Positions 43,657 to 52,407 of a stretch of 64,000 bases of DNA are shown one piece after another (the stretch's first letter is position 1; every line of letters begins with the position of its first letter). The position numbers were made by a program, and so were the translations under genes. This DNA is from Rhodoferax aquaticus (GTDB lineage Bacteria > Pseudomonadota > Gammaproteobacteria > Burkholderiales > Burkholderiaceae_C), in the NCBI RefSeq assembly GCF_006974105.1, contig NZ_CP036282.1, positions 1,674,001 through 1,738,000 of the forward strand. Direction: 5' to 3'. The notes under the pieces are model-generated. The model was not told where the DNA came from. It saw nothing but the letters and a program-made list of their open reading frames with translations, and made no database searches.

Positions 43657-44646
43657 TTACAAAGAGCCGGATCGTGCTGACACGGGAACACTTTGGCCGG
43701 CCGATGCCACAAGGTGTTGGAGTTTGTGGGGGTTGCGGATGATGTAAACCGCTTGCAAGCGGCCTGGCGCATCGTCGCCAGCAGGGCTCAGTGCGACGGC
43801 CTGCAGCGGGGCCCCCTCGGCGGTGTAGAGCACATAACCAGGCAAACCATTGACCACAGCGGTGCGGTAACGCAGGGTTGCGGTATCCACACTCTTGTTG
43901 AACCCGACCAAAGCTTTTGCAATGCGGTCCCCGCCATGCATTGCTTGTGGAATGGCGGTGGCAAGTCCTCCGCCATCGGTGATCAAAATGGCGTCGTGCG
44001 CCAGAACACCCGCCAGCTTTTCGACGTCACCCGCCACCAAGGCCTGTGCAAAAGCGTAGAGCAGGCGCTGGCGCTCCTCGTCTTCCACCTGGCAGCGGGC
44101 GTATTCGCCCTTGACGCGGCTGCGCGCACGGCTCACCAGTTGGCGGCAGGCTTGCTCGCTGCGCTGTAGGTGGCGAGCCACTTCCTCGTATCCCAGGCCA
44201 AAGACGTCATGCAGCAAGAACGCGGCTCGCTCTACCGGGCCCAGTCGCTCCAATGTCAGCATGAAAGCCACCGAAACGTCTTGCGCAAATTCAGTGGTGT
44301 CTTGCGGGTCGGGGCTCCAGTCTTGTGCATCGTCGACCAGGGGTTCGGGCAACCACATGCCCACATAGTGTTCTTTGCGCGATTGGGCGGAACCAATGCG
44401 GTCCAGGCACAGGTTTGTTACCGTGCGGGACAAAAATGCACGGTCGTTGTCCACCGTGCTCGGGTCGACTTCGCTCCAGCGAAGCCATGCGTCTTGCACG
44501 ATGTCTTGCGCATCGGCACGCGAGCCCAACATGCGGTAGGCCAGTGCACGCAGGTGGCGACTATGCTGTTGCTCGAAGTCGCGGGCGCGGGCATCGGCCC
44601 TTGCTGCACTGTCCCTTGGTGCGGGATCGGTTGGGTTGGTGTTCAC
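43657..44646 (-). CDS. ECF41-type RNA polymerase sigma factor (SigJ-like)
   Basis: A 329-residue sigma factor: sigma2 (AYRMLGSRADAQDIVQDAWL, then FLSRTVTNLCLDRIGSAQS minus ends), sigma4 (LGPVERAAFLLHDVFGLGYE) and a C-terminal SnoaL/NTF2-like domain. The ECF41 hallmarks WLPEP, DGGGL and NPHKL are present. Known ECF41 factors use this C-terminal domain for self-control instead of an anti-sigma factor. The GTG start at 44646 overlaps the upstream gene stop (GTGA). Confidence 0.92.
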   Translation of the reverse strand: MNTNPTDPAPRDSAARADARARDFEQQHSRHLRALAYRMLGSRADAQDIVQDAWLRWSEVDPSTVDNDRAFLSRTVTNLCLDRIGSAQSRKEHYVGMWLPEPLVDDAQDWSPDPQDTTEFAQDVSVAFMLTLERLGPVERAAFLLHDVFGLGYEEVARHLQRSEQACRQLVSRARSRVKGEYARCQVEDEERQRLLYAFAQALVAGDVEKLAGVLAHDAILITDGGGLATAIPQAMHGGDRIAKALVGFNKSVDTATLRYRTAVVNGLPGYVLYTAEGAPLQAVALSPAGDDAPGRLQAVYIIRNPHKLQHLVASAGQSVPVSARSGSL

Positions 44647-45170
44647 GGCTTGACCTCCAAACGTTGGCAGCTGGCAGACGCCACGCCCAGCGCCTGTTTC
44701 ATGGCCGGAAAGCTGCGCGCAGTGACCAATGTTAGGGCAAGCGAGGCCAATGCGGGTGTGCCCCAACGGGCCACCACGGCCTCGCACCACTGGCTGGTTT
44801 CAGGCGAATGGTCCAACACCGCCTCGGCATAGGTCCAACCCAGCAAGGCGTCGGGGCTGAGCCGGTCGGGGTCTCGCGCAACCAAGGCTTGCAGGTCTTG
44901 GGTGCTGACGCCTGCCTCGCGGGCCTGGTCCAGGGTCAGTTGCGCACAGGGGCCGCAGTCTTCCCGGGCGATTGACAAAAACTTCACCGTGTACAGGGCT
45001 GCTGCGGGCACGCCTTGGGCAAAATTGGAGTTGTCCAAAACGTGGCGAAATCGCATGAACGCGCAGGGGCTCAGTGCAAACAATTTGCGCAAGTACTGCG
45101 TGTCGTAGTGGTAGTGCCGCTCGAACTTCAAGGTTTGCCAGCGCACCAGTGGAGCCAATAGCTTAAGCAT
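44643..45170 (-). CDS. AhpD/carboxymuconolactone decarboxylase-like protein
   Basis: A 175-residue helical protein with a CxxC motif in EDCGPCAQL and following helices, typical of the AhpD/CMD fold found with ECF41 sigma factors. The Cys pair suggests peroxidase or thiol redox activity. It overlaps the membrane-protein gene by 8 nt and the sigma-factor gene by 4 nt. Confidence 0.78.
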   Translation of the reverse strand: MLKLLAPLVRWQTLKFERHYHYDTQYLRKLFALSPCAFMRFRHVLDNSNFAQGVPAAALYTVKFLSIAREDCGPCAQLTLDQAREAGVSTQDLQALVARDPDRLSPDALLGWTYAEAVLDHSPETSQWCEAVVARWGTPALASLALTLVTARSFPAMKQALGVASASCQRLEVKP

Positions 45171-45552
45171 GGATGGCCTCCTTGGCACCGGCACGGCTAA
45201 GCCACAGCACCAGAAACCCTGGCACAACCACCCCCGGCACATCCTGCAAAAAGCGGCTCCAGCCGCAAATGCCCACAGCCACTTCCCACAGGTGCACCCC
45301 TGCATGCATGAGTAGAAAAATTGCCCCGAGGGTCGCAGCCGACGCGCCCGGTTTGCCCTTGATGGCCCGCCAGCCAAGCCCCATGGCTGTTACCAAGTAA
45401 GCGCAGCCTACATCGCGCACCAAGTGAAAATTCAGCGGGCCGGTTTCCTGCACGCCGGGCACGTGTTGAAACCAATAGGCGGGGGCCACCAGCATGGTTA
45501 GGCCATTAAGCAAGAGTGCAGTGCATACCAAATAACGAAGGTTCTGTTTCAC
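45163..45552 (-). CDS. Small four-helix membrane protein
   Basis: A 129-residue protein with about four transmembrane segments (YLVCTALLLNGLTMLVAPAY, then CAYLVTAMGLGWRAI, LGAIFLLMHAGVHLW and VPGFLVLWLSRAG). It is the first gene after the ECF41-type promoter. No function recognised; it resembles small uncharacterised membrane proteins that accompany ECF41 operons. Confidence 0.75.
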   Translation of the reverse strand: MKQNLRYLVCTALLLNGLTMLVAPAYWFQHVPGVQETGPLNFHLVRDVGCAYLVTAMGLGWRAIKGKPGASAATLGAIFLLMHAGVHLWEVAVGICGWSRFLQDVPGVVVPGFLVLWLSRAGAKEAIHA

Positions 45553-45583
45553 GATAGGTCATAGTTGCTTGTGATACCTATAA

Positions 45584-45610
45584 GACGAAATGGGCGCTGT
45601 GTTTGTGACA
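45584..45610 (-). promoter_or_regulatory. ECF41-type promoter (TGTCACA-N16-CGTC)
   Basis: On the minus strand, TGTCACA (45604-45610), a spacer of exactly 16 nt, and CGTC (45584-45587). This equals the promoter consensus described for ECF41 sigma factors. It lies about 32 nt upstream of the first operon gene, so the sigma factor probably activates its own operon. Confidence 0.88.
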
Positions 45611-45875
45611 GGGGTCTTCATAAATTGTCAATAAAGTTTCTCTAACGGCAGTCGCGTGGCGGATTCCACAGCTCCGCGCCGTGCCCGTGAGCCGCCTCAC
45701 GCCTGCTTGGGCGTCAACGCTGCCACTTTGCACCTGGTCTTGACAGTAACAATTCAAGGTGCTTGTGCTCCCCAATCGTTAAAGAGCCTGTGTTTTGACT
45801 ACCGCTTGATCGGGAACAACGTGCGGCCGGTTTATGCGCATAATATGCGCACGATTGCACTTTCTGAAGTTCACC
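45611..45875. other. Gap between the divergent ECF41 and ccdAB operons, with a palindromic operator candidate
   Basis: No gene is seen in this stretch. At 45835-45851, TGCGCATAATATGCGCA is a perfect palindrome around a single central base, 24 nt before ccdA, and overlaps a CATAAT -10-like hexamer. This is a plausible CcdA autoregulatory operator. The rest holds nothing recognisable. Confidence 0.5.
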
Positions 45876-46136
45876 ATGTCCGCAGCTTTCAGCACCACAG
45901 GCACCAGCGTTCGCAAACGCGCTGTAAATCTCACCCTCAACGAAGGCTTGGTCGCGCAGGCCAAGACCTACACCAGCAACCTGTCCGCCACCATGGAAGA
46001 GCTGTTGACCGCCTACGTGGCGAAGCAACAGCAAGCCCGGCTGACGCGTCAGCAGCAAGCCGATGCGGCCGCCATGGACTGGAATGCGGTTCACGCGACG
46101 GTAGGCTCGTTCGCTGACGAACACAGCACCTTGTGA
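45876..46136 (+). CDS. ccdA: CcdA-type antitoxin
   Basis: An 86-residue type II antitoxin. The N-terminal ribbon-helix-helix is RKRAVNLTLNEGLVAQAK, and the C-terminal tail ending MDWNAVHATVGSFADEHSTL has the CcdB-neutralising pattern with a late Trp/Asn and FADE. Start ATG 45876 is preferred to the open frame beginning 45834, which lies over the operator palindrome. ccdB overlaps by 1 nt (TGATG). Confidence 0.92.
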   Translation: MSAAFSTTGTSVRKRAVNLTLNEGLVAQAKTYTSNLSATMEELLTAYVAKQQQARLTRQQQADAAAMDWNAVHATVGSFADEHSTL

Positions 46137-46465
46137 TGGCGCAGTTCGATGTCCACCGCAACCGGGGCGCATTGAAGGACACCATCCCCTTCGTGGTGAT
46201 CGTGCAATCGTCCCTCTTTGATCGCTACCGCAGGCGCATGGTGGTGCCGTTGGTGCGCCGCAGCGCCTTGCCTGGCAACGCAAGCACCGCAGGCTCGCGC
46301 ATGAACCCCGTGTTGGAGGTGGAAGGCGTGTCGTTGGTCTTGCACCCGCTGGATATGGTGTCTGTGGCGGTGGACCAGTTGGGTGAACACGTCACCTCCC
46401 TGGCGGAGCATGGGCAGGCGATTGCGGACGCCTTGGATGAGCTGCTCACGCGGGCTTGGGGCTGA
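46136..46465 (+). CDS. ccdB: CcdB-type gyrase-poison toxin
   Basis: A 109-residue toxin: MAQFDVHRN, FVVIVQSSLFDRYRRRMVVP, NPVLEVEGVSLVLHPLDMVS and a C-terminal AIADALDELLTRAWG, matching CcdB. CcdB poisons DNA gyrase. The ending is Trp-Gly, where F-plasmid CcdB ends Trp-Gly-Ile with the Trp critical. GTG at 46133 is an alternative start. The chromosomal location suggests a stabilising or relic addiction module. Confidence 0.92.
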   Translation: MAQFDVHRNRGALKDTIPFVVIVQSSLFDRYRRRMVVPLVRRSALPGNASTAGSRMNPVLEVEGVSLVLHPLDMVSVAVDQLGEHVTSLAEHGQAIADALDELLTRAWG

Positions 46466-46647
46466 GACCCTTTACGATCTAAAGCGGAACTTGCACTATT
46501 CACATTCACTAACAGATACCGGTCATTCAGGGGCGACACGCCAGCCAATCAAGATTGCCGGACTGTATGCCGCTAAAGGTGTCATCAAATTACTGTTCAA
46601 TGGCCCCAGGGACATTAGTCAGACCGAATCGTTGTGAATTTAACCAA

Positions 46648-47724
46648 ATGATCCATCGTCATCCTCGCAATATGCTTCAGCTCCGGACCGTTGTGGCCTA
46701 CGCTCTAGTTTGGCTATTTGGCCTACTTAGCATGACGATCTCTCATGCCCAGACTGCAAGATTGGGATTTGTTGAGCTGCCGCAATCAGATGGAGGCAAC
46801 ACTGCAGTTTTCTATCCAACCATTGACACAGAATCGCCGGTAAAGAAAGGGCCGTTTGCGCTTTCTTGGGCTAGCAATGCGACGGCGTCAAAAGGCAATG
46901 GCCGCTTGATTGTTATCTCTCACGGATCTGGGGGTTCGCCTTGGGTGCACGCCGATTTGGCTCGCGTATTGGTCACTCGCGGTTTTGTGGTGGCAATACC
47001 CCAACATCGAGGCGACAACTACTTGGATAACTCCAACCCTGGTCCTTCAAGTTGGGCATTGCGACCGCTGGAAGTCAGCCAAGCTATAGACGTCGTATCT
47101 GCTTACGCACCCGTGTCCAGATTTCTCTCACTTGATGCCGTTGGCATATTTGGTGGCTCAGCTGGCGGGCACACCGCTCTCTCACTTGCAGGTGGCGAAT
47201 GGTCGCCAAGTCGATTTCGTGATCACTGCGAGCAAAACATTGAGCGTGATTTTTCTTCGTGCGTTGGTTTCATAACGCTACTTCGTGGTACCTGGTTTGA
47301 TACCGTCAAAGTTTGGCTGGCCAAGCGCATCATTTCTTGGCGATTTTCAGACAACAACCTACAAAGCTACATTGACCCGCGAATCAAGGCCTCTGTTGCT
47401 ATGGTGCCGTTTGCTGCGGACTTTGTGCCTCAATCTCTGGCCGAGCCGAAAGTAGCACTCGGTTTGGTCATCGCAGGGAAAGATGTAAACCAAGTCCCGT
47501 CCTTTCATGTCGAAGCAGTCTTAAATGAATGCCAGCCTCTTTGCGAGGTAATCATGAACTTGCCCGAGGCCAGCCACGGGGCAATGCTGTCACCCTTGCC
47601 ACCGTTTGAACAAGATAGCATCGCAAGTCATTTGCTAAGTGACCCTGCCTCCTTTGATCGAGCCGCAGTACTCCCGCAGCTTTATGCGCTCATCGCAAAT
47701 TTCTTTGTGAAGAAGTTGCTCTGA
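46648..47724 (+). CDS. Secreted alpha/beta hydrolase (dienelactone hydrolase / PAF-acetylhydrolase-like)
   Basis: A 358-residue protein (350 if started at 46672) with signal peptide VVAYALVWLFGLLSMTISHA. The hydrolase fold shows oxyanion segment VISHGSGGSPW, nucleophile GIFGGSAGGHTAL and catalytic His in PEASHGAML. Base composition and codon use are AT-richer than the cobalamin genes around it, hinting at recent acquisition. Substrate unknown. Confidence 0.82.
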   Translation: MIHRHPRNMLQLRTVVAYALVWLFGLLSMTISHAQTARLGFVELPQSDGGNTAVFYPTIDTESPVKKGPFALSWASNATASKGNGRLIVISHGSGGSPWVHADLARVLVTRGFVVAIPQHRGDNYLDNSNPGPSSWALRPLEVSQAIDVVSAYAPVSRFLSLDAVGIFGGSAGGHTALSLAGGEWSPSRFRDHCEQNIERDFSSCVGFITLLRGTWFDTVKVWLAKRIISWRFSDNNLQSYIDPRIKASVAMVPFAADFVPQSLAEPKVALGLVIAGKDVNQVPSFHVEAVLNECQPLCEVIMNLPEASHGAMLSPLPPFEQDSIASHLLSDPASFDRAAVLPQLYALIANFFVKKLL

Positions 47725-47747
47725 ATTGACGTGGGCTTGCCTGCGGA

Positions 47748-48230
47748 TTAGTAAACCCGCAGCACCTCAAATTGCTGTCGGATTAGAGCGACCTGTATCC
47801 AAACCTCATCACCCTCACATTTACCCAGCATGGCCCTGCTTAAAGGGGCTTCGCTGCTGATGACCTGAACGACCTGAGCACCGCAAACCAACTTCATGCT
47901 GCCCCCACCCGGCCCGAGAAAGAGTTGTTGCTGCTTGTCGTCGGAATCGACTAGGCAGACCAGCGCGCCGAGCTGTATACCTTTGCTGGCGTCGTAGGGG
48001 TTCGGGCGGAATTGGCGCCAATTGGCCATCGCCTGGCGGATGCCTTCGGCGCGCCGAGCCTGGCCGGTAGCCAGGTAGGCAGCTTCGAGTCCCAATGTGT
48101 CGTATTTGTTTTCGGCAATGTTTTCTTCGTGAGTCGCCGTTTCATGGGCCGCACGCACTGCCTGTTCGGCTTGTAGCAGGCTTTCAGCAAGCCGCTCGAG
48201 CACCTGCTGCTGGAGCAAGAATTTATCCAT
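47748..48230 (-). CDS. GreA/GreB-family transcription elongation factor-like protein
   Basis: A 160-residue protein with an N-terminal helical coiled-coil region (AENKYDTLGLEAAYLATGQA) and a C-terminal Gre/PPIase-like domain (IQLGALVCLVDSDDKQQQLF, then SEAPLSRAMLGKCEGDEV). Start ATG 48230 is at the first helix. Such Gre-like proteins bind the RNA polymerase secondary channel or act as regulators; whether this one stimulates transcript cleavage is unknown. Isolated gene convergent with the hydrolase. Confidence 0.75.
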   Translation of the reverse strand: MDKFLLQQQVLERLAESLLQAEQAVRAAHETATHEENIAENKYDTLGLEAAYLATGQARRAEGIRQAMANWRQFRPNPYDASKGIQLGALVCLVDSDDKQQQLFLGPGGGSMKLVCGAQVVQVISSEAPLSRAMLGKCEGDEVWIQVALIRQQFEVLRVY

Positions 48231-48379
48231 GATGAAAAGTAGGCATCTTGAAAAAGGGGGGCAGGTCTTGAATATGAGGTGCTTTGCCAACCATAGACAC
48301 TTCTGTTGGCTTCAGGTTAACGTCAGCTAGGCGGCTGCGTATCCCGCGGTATCTCGTAATACACCCTTAAATGGGCCCG

Positions 48380-49153
48380 TTAGGCGACCACCCGCCTCAT
48401 CAAGTAAATATCCATCACCCACCCATGCGCCGCGCGCGCAGCTTGACGCTCTGCCTGAATCCGCTCGCACACTTCTGCCAGCGGCCCGGCGATGCAGAGT
48501 TGTTGGGGCATGCCCAGGTAGGCGCCCCACCAGATGGTGATGCCTTCGGGCGGCAGGTGTTGGAAGGCGCAGTGGCCGTCCAGCATCACGGCCACTGTGT
48601 CTGCGCTCTCGGGCCAGCCGTGGTCGCGCAGTTGGCGGCCTGTGGTGATGGTGACCGGTGAGTTGATGTCGTTGAGCGCAATGGCGTGGGCAGCGGTCAG
48701 CGCTTGCAGCGCGGTGATGCCGGGCACCACCGATACCGTCAGCGGCAGTTGCAGCGCCAGTCGGTTCGCAATGCGCAGGGTGCTGTCATACAAAGACGGG
48801 TCGCCCCACACCAGCAGGGCGACGCGGCCACCTTGGGGCAGATGGGCGCGGATTTTTGCCAGCCACACCTCGGCAATGGCGTCGTGCCAGCGGTTGACGG
48901 CGCTGGGGTAGTCCGGGTCGTGCGCGTCGCGCACCGGCATGTCGAACTGCACCACCTGCGTGGCGGGGTTGGTGACCAGCTCTTGGCACAGCTGTAGCCG
49001 CAGCTCGGCCAGGTCCGCCTTGCCCTCGCCTTTGTGCGGCACGAGGATGAGGTCTGCCGCGTTCAGCGCTTTCACGCCCTGGCGGGTGACGTGGTCAGGG
49101 TTGCCGGTGCCAATGCCGACCAGGCACAAATCAACTTTCACGGCCGCAGTCAT
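48380..49153 (-). CDS. cobF: Precorrin-6A synthase (deacetylating)
   Basis: Methylates C1 and releases acetate to form precorrin-6A in the aerobic pathway. The 257-residue tetrapyrrole methylase has [52 protein letters not shown] and [15 protein letters not shown]. CobF occurs only in the O2-dependent route. Last gene of a cobL-cobE-cobM-cobF operon with 4-nt overlaps. Confidence 0.95.
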   Translation of the reverse strand: MTAAVKVDLCLVGIGTGNPDHVTRQGVKALNAADLILVPHKGEGKADLAELRLQLCQELVTNPATQVVQFDMPVRDAHDPDYPSAVNRWHDAIAEVWLAKIRAHLPQGGRVALLVWGDPSLYDSTLRIANRLALQLPLTVSVVPGITALQALTAAHAIALNDINSPVTITTGRQLRDHGWPESADTVAVMLDGHCAFQHLPPEGITIWWGAYLGMPQQLCIAGPLAEVCERIQAERQAARAAHGWVMDIYLMRRVVA

Positions 49154-49947
49154 TCAGTGCCTGCCGGGAAGCGGGGCGCGGTGCCCAGCGGGCGGTAGCG
49201 GCGGTCGTAGTCGCCGGCGTAGAGGCGGCTGTGGGCAAAGTCTGTTTCACCCAAGTTGTGGCCGAGTGTGTGGCCCACCAATATCAAAGCGGTGCGCTCC
49301 ATGCCTTCGCCAATCGCCGCTTCGATGGTGGCCAACGTGGCGCGCACCACGCGCTCGTCCGGCCAACTGGCGCGCCAGACCACGGCCACTGGGCAATCTG
49401 CGCCGTAGTGGGGCGACAGCTCGGCCACCACGCGCGGCAACACATGGATGGACAGATGAATCGCCAGCACCGCCTGTGTGGCCGCAAAGTTGGCCAGCGA
49501 CTCAGTGTCGGGCATGGCCGATGCGCGGCCCGAGGTACGGGTGAGCACCACCGATTGGCTCAGGCCCGGCAGCGTCAGCTCGGCCTCCAGCGTGGCGGCG
49601 GCGGCGGCAAAAGAGGGCACACCCGGCGTCACGGTGTAGGGAATGCCCAGCGCGCGCAAGCCGCGCAGCTGCTCGCCCATGGCCGACCACACCGACAAGT
49701 CGCCCGAATGCAGGCGGGCCACGTCCTGCCCGGCGGCGTGGGCGGTGCTGATTTCCTCAAAAATTTGCTCCAGCGACAGGGGCGCGGTGTTGACGATGCG
49801 CGCACCGCTCGGGCAGTGGGCCAACACGCCCTTGGGCACCAGCGAGCCGGCGTACAGGCAGACAGGGCTGGCGGCAATCAGGTCACGCCCGCGCAGGGTC
49901 AAAAGGTCGGGTGCGCCGGGGCCGGCGCCAATAAAGTGAACAGTCAT
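49150..49947 (-). CDS. cobM: Precorrin-4 C11-methyltransferase
   Basis: Adds the C11 methyl to give precorrin-5. The 265-residue protein has [47 protein letters not shown] and [18 protein letters not shown], all CobM signatures. 4-nt overlaps with cobF and cobE. Confidence 0.96.
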   Translation of the reverse strand: MTVHFIGAGPGAPDLLTLRGRDLIAASPVCLYAGSLVPKGVLAHCPSGARIVNTAPLSLEQIFEEISTAHAAGQDVARLHSGDLSVWSAMGEQLRGLRALGIPYTVTPGVPSFAAAAATLEAELTLPGLSQSVVLTRTSGRASAMPDTESLANFAATQAVLAIHLSIHVLPRVVAELSPHYGADCPVAVVWRASWPDERVVRATLATIEAAIGEGMERTALILVGHTLGHNLGETDFAHSRLYAGDYDRRYRPLGTAPRFPAGTE

Positions 49948-50351
49948 GGGGATGTATTTTCAGTGAAAGCCAGTGCCGCAGTGGCCATGCGGTCGGGGCT
50001 GATGCTGCGCTGGCCGATCAGGCTTGCGCCAGGGCCTGCCGCTGCCAGCGCGGCGGCCTCGGCCACGCTGTGGGCGCCGTAGCGCTCGGGCACATGGGCG
50101 CTGGGGGCAGCGGGCTGGTCGGCCAGCGCGGGCAGGGGGACGGGGTGGATGGGGAGTTGCAATTCGGCTGCGAGTTGCAGCAGGGCGGGGTGCTGGGCTT
50201 TGTCGGCTGCGGTGGCTAGCGCAGCCAAGTGGGCGAGGGTGATGGGCTGGCCGTGCGCGGTGGACGCAGCATCTAGCGCGGCCTGCAAGGCACTGCACAG
50301 GGAGTTCACCTCGCACCCGGCTCTAAAGCCCAAGCCTGCCACCAGCTTCAT
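49944..50351 (-). CDS. cobE: Cobalamin biosynthesis protein CobE (CbiG C-terminal-like)
   Basis: A 135-residue protein matching the C-terminal domain of Cbi[21 protein letters not shown], a central alpha/beta region and [16 protein letters not shown], then [12 protein letters not shown]. The exact reaction of CobE in the aerobic pathway is not established. Between cobL and cobM in the operon. Confidence 0.88.
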   Translation of the reverse strand: MKLVAGLGFRAGCEVNSLCSALQAALDAASTAHGQPITLAHLAALATAADKAQHPALLQLAAELQLPIHPVPLPALADQPAAPSAHVPERYGAHSVAEAAALAAAGPGASLIGQRSISPDRMATAALAFTENTSP

Positions 50352-50394
50352 GCGGGCAAGTCATTGAAATAGGGGGCCGCCAAGCGAGCGCGGT

Positions 50395-51654
50395 TCACAG
50401 CGTCACGCTCCACTGCACCACCGGGCGGCTGGGCTGCCAGCCACGCATACGGCCTAGGGGCGCGGCTTGCGCCAACTCAATGCGCAGCAGTTCGCCGCCC
50501 TGCTGGGCGTGCAGCTGCAGCAGGGCAGATTCGGTCTCCAGCGTTACCGCGTTCACCACCAGGCGGGTGCCTTGCGGTGCATTGGCTTGCAATTGGGCAA
50601 ACAGCGCTAGGTCAAAGCCGCCGCCTACAAAAATGGCGTTGGGTGTGGGCAGGCTGGCCAGCAAATCCGGCGTGTGGCCGTGGTGCACGGTGAGACGGTG
50701 GTCTATGCCGAAGTTCGCCGCATTGCTGCGGATGTTGTTCACGCGTTCGGCATGTTGCTCCACCGCGCTGGATGTACCACCCGCCAAACACCACTCCACC
50801 GACACCGAGCCCGAGCCTGCGCCCAGGTCCCACAGGTGTTCGCCGGGGCGGGGTGCGAGTGCGGCCAAGGTCAAGGCGCGTATGGGCGATTTGGTGATTT
50901 GGCCGTCGCTGGCAAAGCCTGCGTCCGGCAGGCCGGGGGTGCGGGGCAAGCCCGGCGCCCCCACTACCTGCACCGCCACAGCGACTGGGGTTTGGATGTC
51001 GGTCCACTCCATGGCCCGTTCGCCCTGAGCTTGTCGAAGGGCTTCGACAGGCTCAGCCCGAACGGTGTGTTGGCTTGTTTGGGTTTGCCAGCCAGCTGCC
51101 GTGGTCTGGCGGATGCGTTCACGCGGGCCACCCAATGCTTCCAGTACCCACACGGCAGATGCGCCGCAGCCTTGGGCGGTGAGCCACTGGGCAAACTCGC
51201 CCACCCCTGCCGCATCGCGCAACAGGCAGAGCAGTTGCGCGCCGGGGTGCAGGCTGCTTCGGGTGCGCTCAAACGGCGCGGCGTGAAGGCCGAAGCAGTG
51301 CACCGCCTCCAGCCGCCACGCCAGGCGCGAGGCGGCCAGTGCAAAGGTAGAGGGCGCGGGGTGGGCCACCCATTCGCCGGGTTGTAAATGCGCCGCCAGG
51401 CTGCCACCGGCCCCAAACCAGAACGGATCGCCGGAGGCCAGCACCACGACCGGCTGGCCACGCAGGGCGAGCACAGGCGCTACGTCAAAAGGTACCGGCC
51501 ATGCAATGCCCCGGCTGCCTACGTCCGCCAGCGCCAAGTGGCGCGGCCCGCCGAATACATGCTGCGCGTGGACCAGTGCCGAGCGGCTACCATCGCCCAG
51601 ACCATGCAAACCATCTTCACCGATTCCAATGATTGACAACCACGGTTCAGACAT
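50395..51654 (-). CDS. cobL: Precorrin-6Y C5,15-methyltransferase (decarboxylating)
   Basis: Bifunctional enzyme: an N-terminal CbiE-type methylase (WLSIIGIGEDGLHGLGDGSR) and a C-terminal CbiT-type domain with SAM motif LWDLGAGSGSVSVEW, acting at C5 and C15 with decarboxylation. The 419-residue length is usual. Residues about 196-212 (RAEPVEALRQAQGER) come from a REP-type palindrome in the interdomain linker. Start ATG at 51654 shares bases with the divergent cobK start. Confidence 0.94.
   Translation of the reverse strand: MSEPWLSIIGIGEDGLHGLGDGSRSALVHAQHVFGGPRHLALADVGSRGIAWPVPFDVAPVLALRGQPVVVLASGDPFWFGAGGSLAAHLQPGEWVAHPAPSTFALAASRLAWRLEAVHCFGLHAAPFERTRSSLHPGAQLLCLLRDAAGVGEFAQWLTAQGCGASAVWVLEALGGPRERIRQTTAAGWQTQTSQHTVRAEPVEALRQAQGERAMEWTDIQTPVAVAVQVVGAPGLPRTPGLPDAGFASDGQITKSPIRALTLAALAPRPGEHLWDLGAGSGSVSVEWCLAGGTSSAVEQHAERVNNIRSNAANFGIDHRLTVHHGHTPDLLASLPTPNAIFVGGGFDLALFAQLQANAPQGTRLVVNAVTLETESALLQLHAQQGGELLRIELAQAAPLGRMRGWQPSRPVVQWSVTL
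51018..51065 (+). repeat. REP-type palindrome, copy 2 (inside cobL linker)
   Basis: GTTCGCCCTGAGCTTG, TCGAAGGGCTTCGACAGG, CTCAGCCCGAACGG: an almost perfect palindrome that is identical over its last 45 nt to the copy in cobN. It is in frame in cobL, between the two catalytic domains. Confidence 0.9.
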
Positions 51655-52405
51655 GGCGCGCGGCTCCTTGCGGGTGTTGTTGCTGGGCGGCACCACCGAG
51701 GCCAGCCGCCTGGCACAGGCCTTGGCGCAGGCCGGGGTGGACGCGGTGTTTTCTTACGCAGGCCGTACCGATGCGCCCATCGCCCAGCCCTTGCCCACCC
51801 GCGTGGGTGGCTTTGGTGGGGTGGCGGGGCTGCAAGCCTTTTTGCAGGACCAGCGCATCACCCATGTGGTGGACGCCACCCACCCCTTTGCCGCGCAAAT
51901 GAGCAGCAACGCGGTGCAGGCCTGTGCAGCCGCTAGCGTGCCCTTGCTGGCACTGGAGCGGCCCGCCTGGCAGGCGCAGGGTGGCGATATGTGGACGCAT
52001 GTGGCGGACATGGCCGCCGCGGTGCAAGCCTTGCCCGACCAGCCCGCCCGCGTGTTTTTGGCCATCGGCAAGCAGAACCTTGCGCCGTTTTTGGCGTGTG
52101 CCCAGCACTGGTACCTGTTGCGCTTGGTGGACCCGGTGCTGGACTTGCCCGCCGCGCGCGGCCATGTGGTGCTGGACCGGGGGCCCTTCACCTTGCAGGG
52201 CGACCGCGCCTTGCTGCAGGCCCATGGCATCACGCATATTGTTTCTAAAAACTCGGGCGGTGCGGGGGCCGAGGCCAAGCTCATTGCGGCCCGCGAGTTG
52301 GGGCTTCCCGTCATCCTGATAGACCGGCCTTACATTCCCGCTCGCACCGTGTTGCACAGCGTAAATGAGGTTTTGCGCCGTCTTTACTGCGCGGGTAGCT
52401 ATTGA
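51653..52405 (+). CDS. cobK: Precorrin-6A reductase
   Basis: NADPH-dependent reduction of precorrin-6A to 6B. The 250-residue protein starts MARGSLRVLLLGGTTEASRL, with VVDATHPFAAQMSSNAV, YLLRLVDPVLDL, and IVSKNSGGAGAEAKLIAARE near the C terminus. ATG 51653 is chosen; ATG 51629 would add 8 residues and deepen the overlap with cobL. It lies opposite all its neighbours and ends 2 nt before the convergent cobJ stop. Confidence 0.93.
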   Translation: MARGSLRVLLLGGTTEASRLAQALAQAGVDAVFSYAGRTDAPIAQPLPTRVGGFGGVAGLQAFLQDQRITHVVDATHPFAAQMSSNAVQACAAASVPLLALERPAWQAQGGDMWTHVADMAAAVQALPDQPARVFLAIGKQNLAPFLACAQHWYLLRLVDPVLDLPAARGHVVLDRGPFTLQGDRALLQAHGITHIVSKNSGGAGAEAKLIAARELGLPVILIDRPYIPARTVLHSVNEVLRRLYCAGSY

Positions 52406-52407
52406 AT

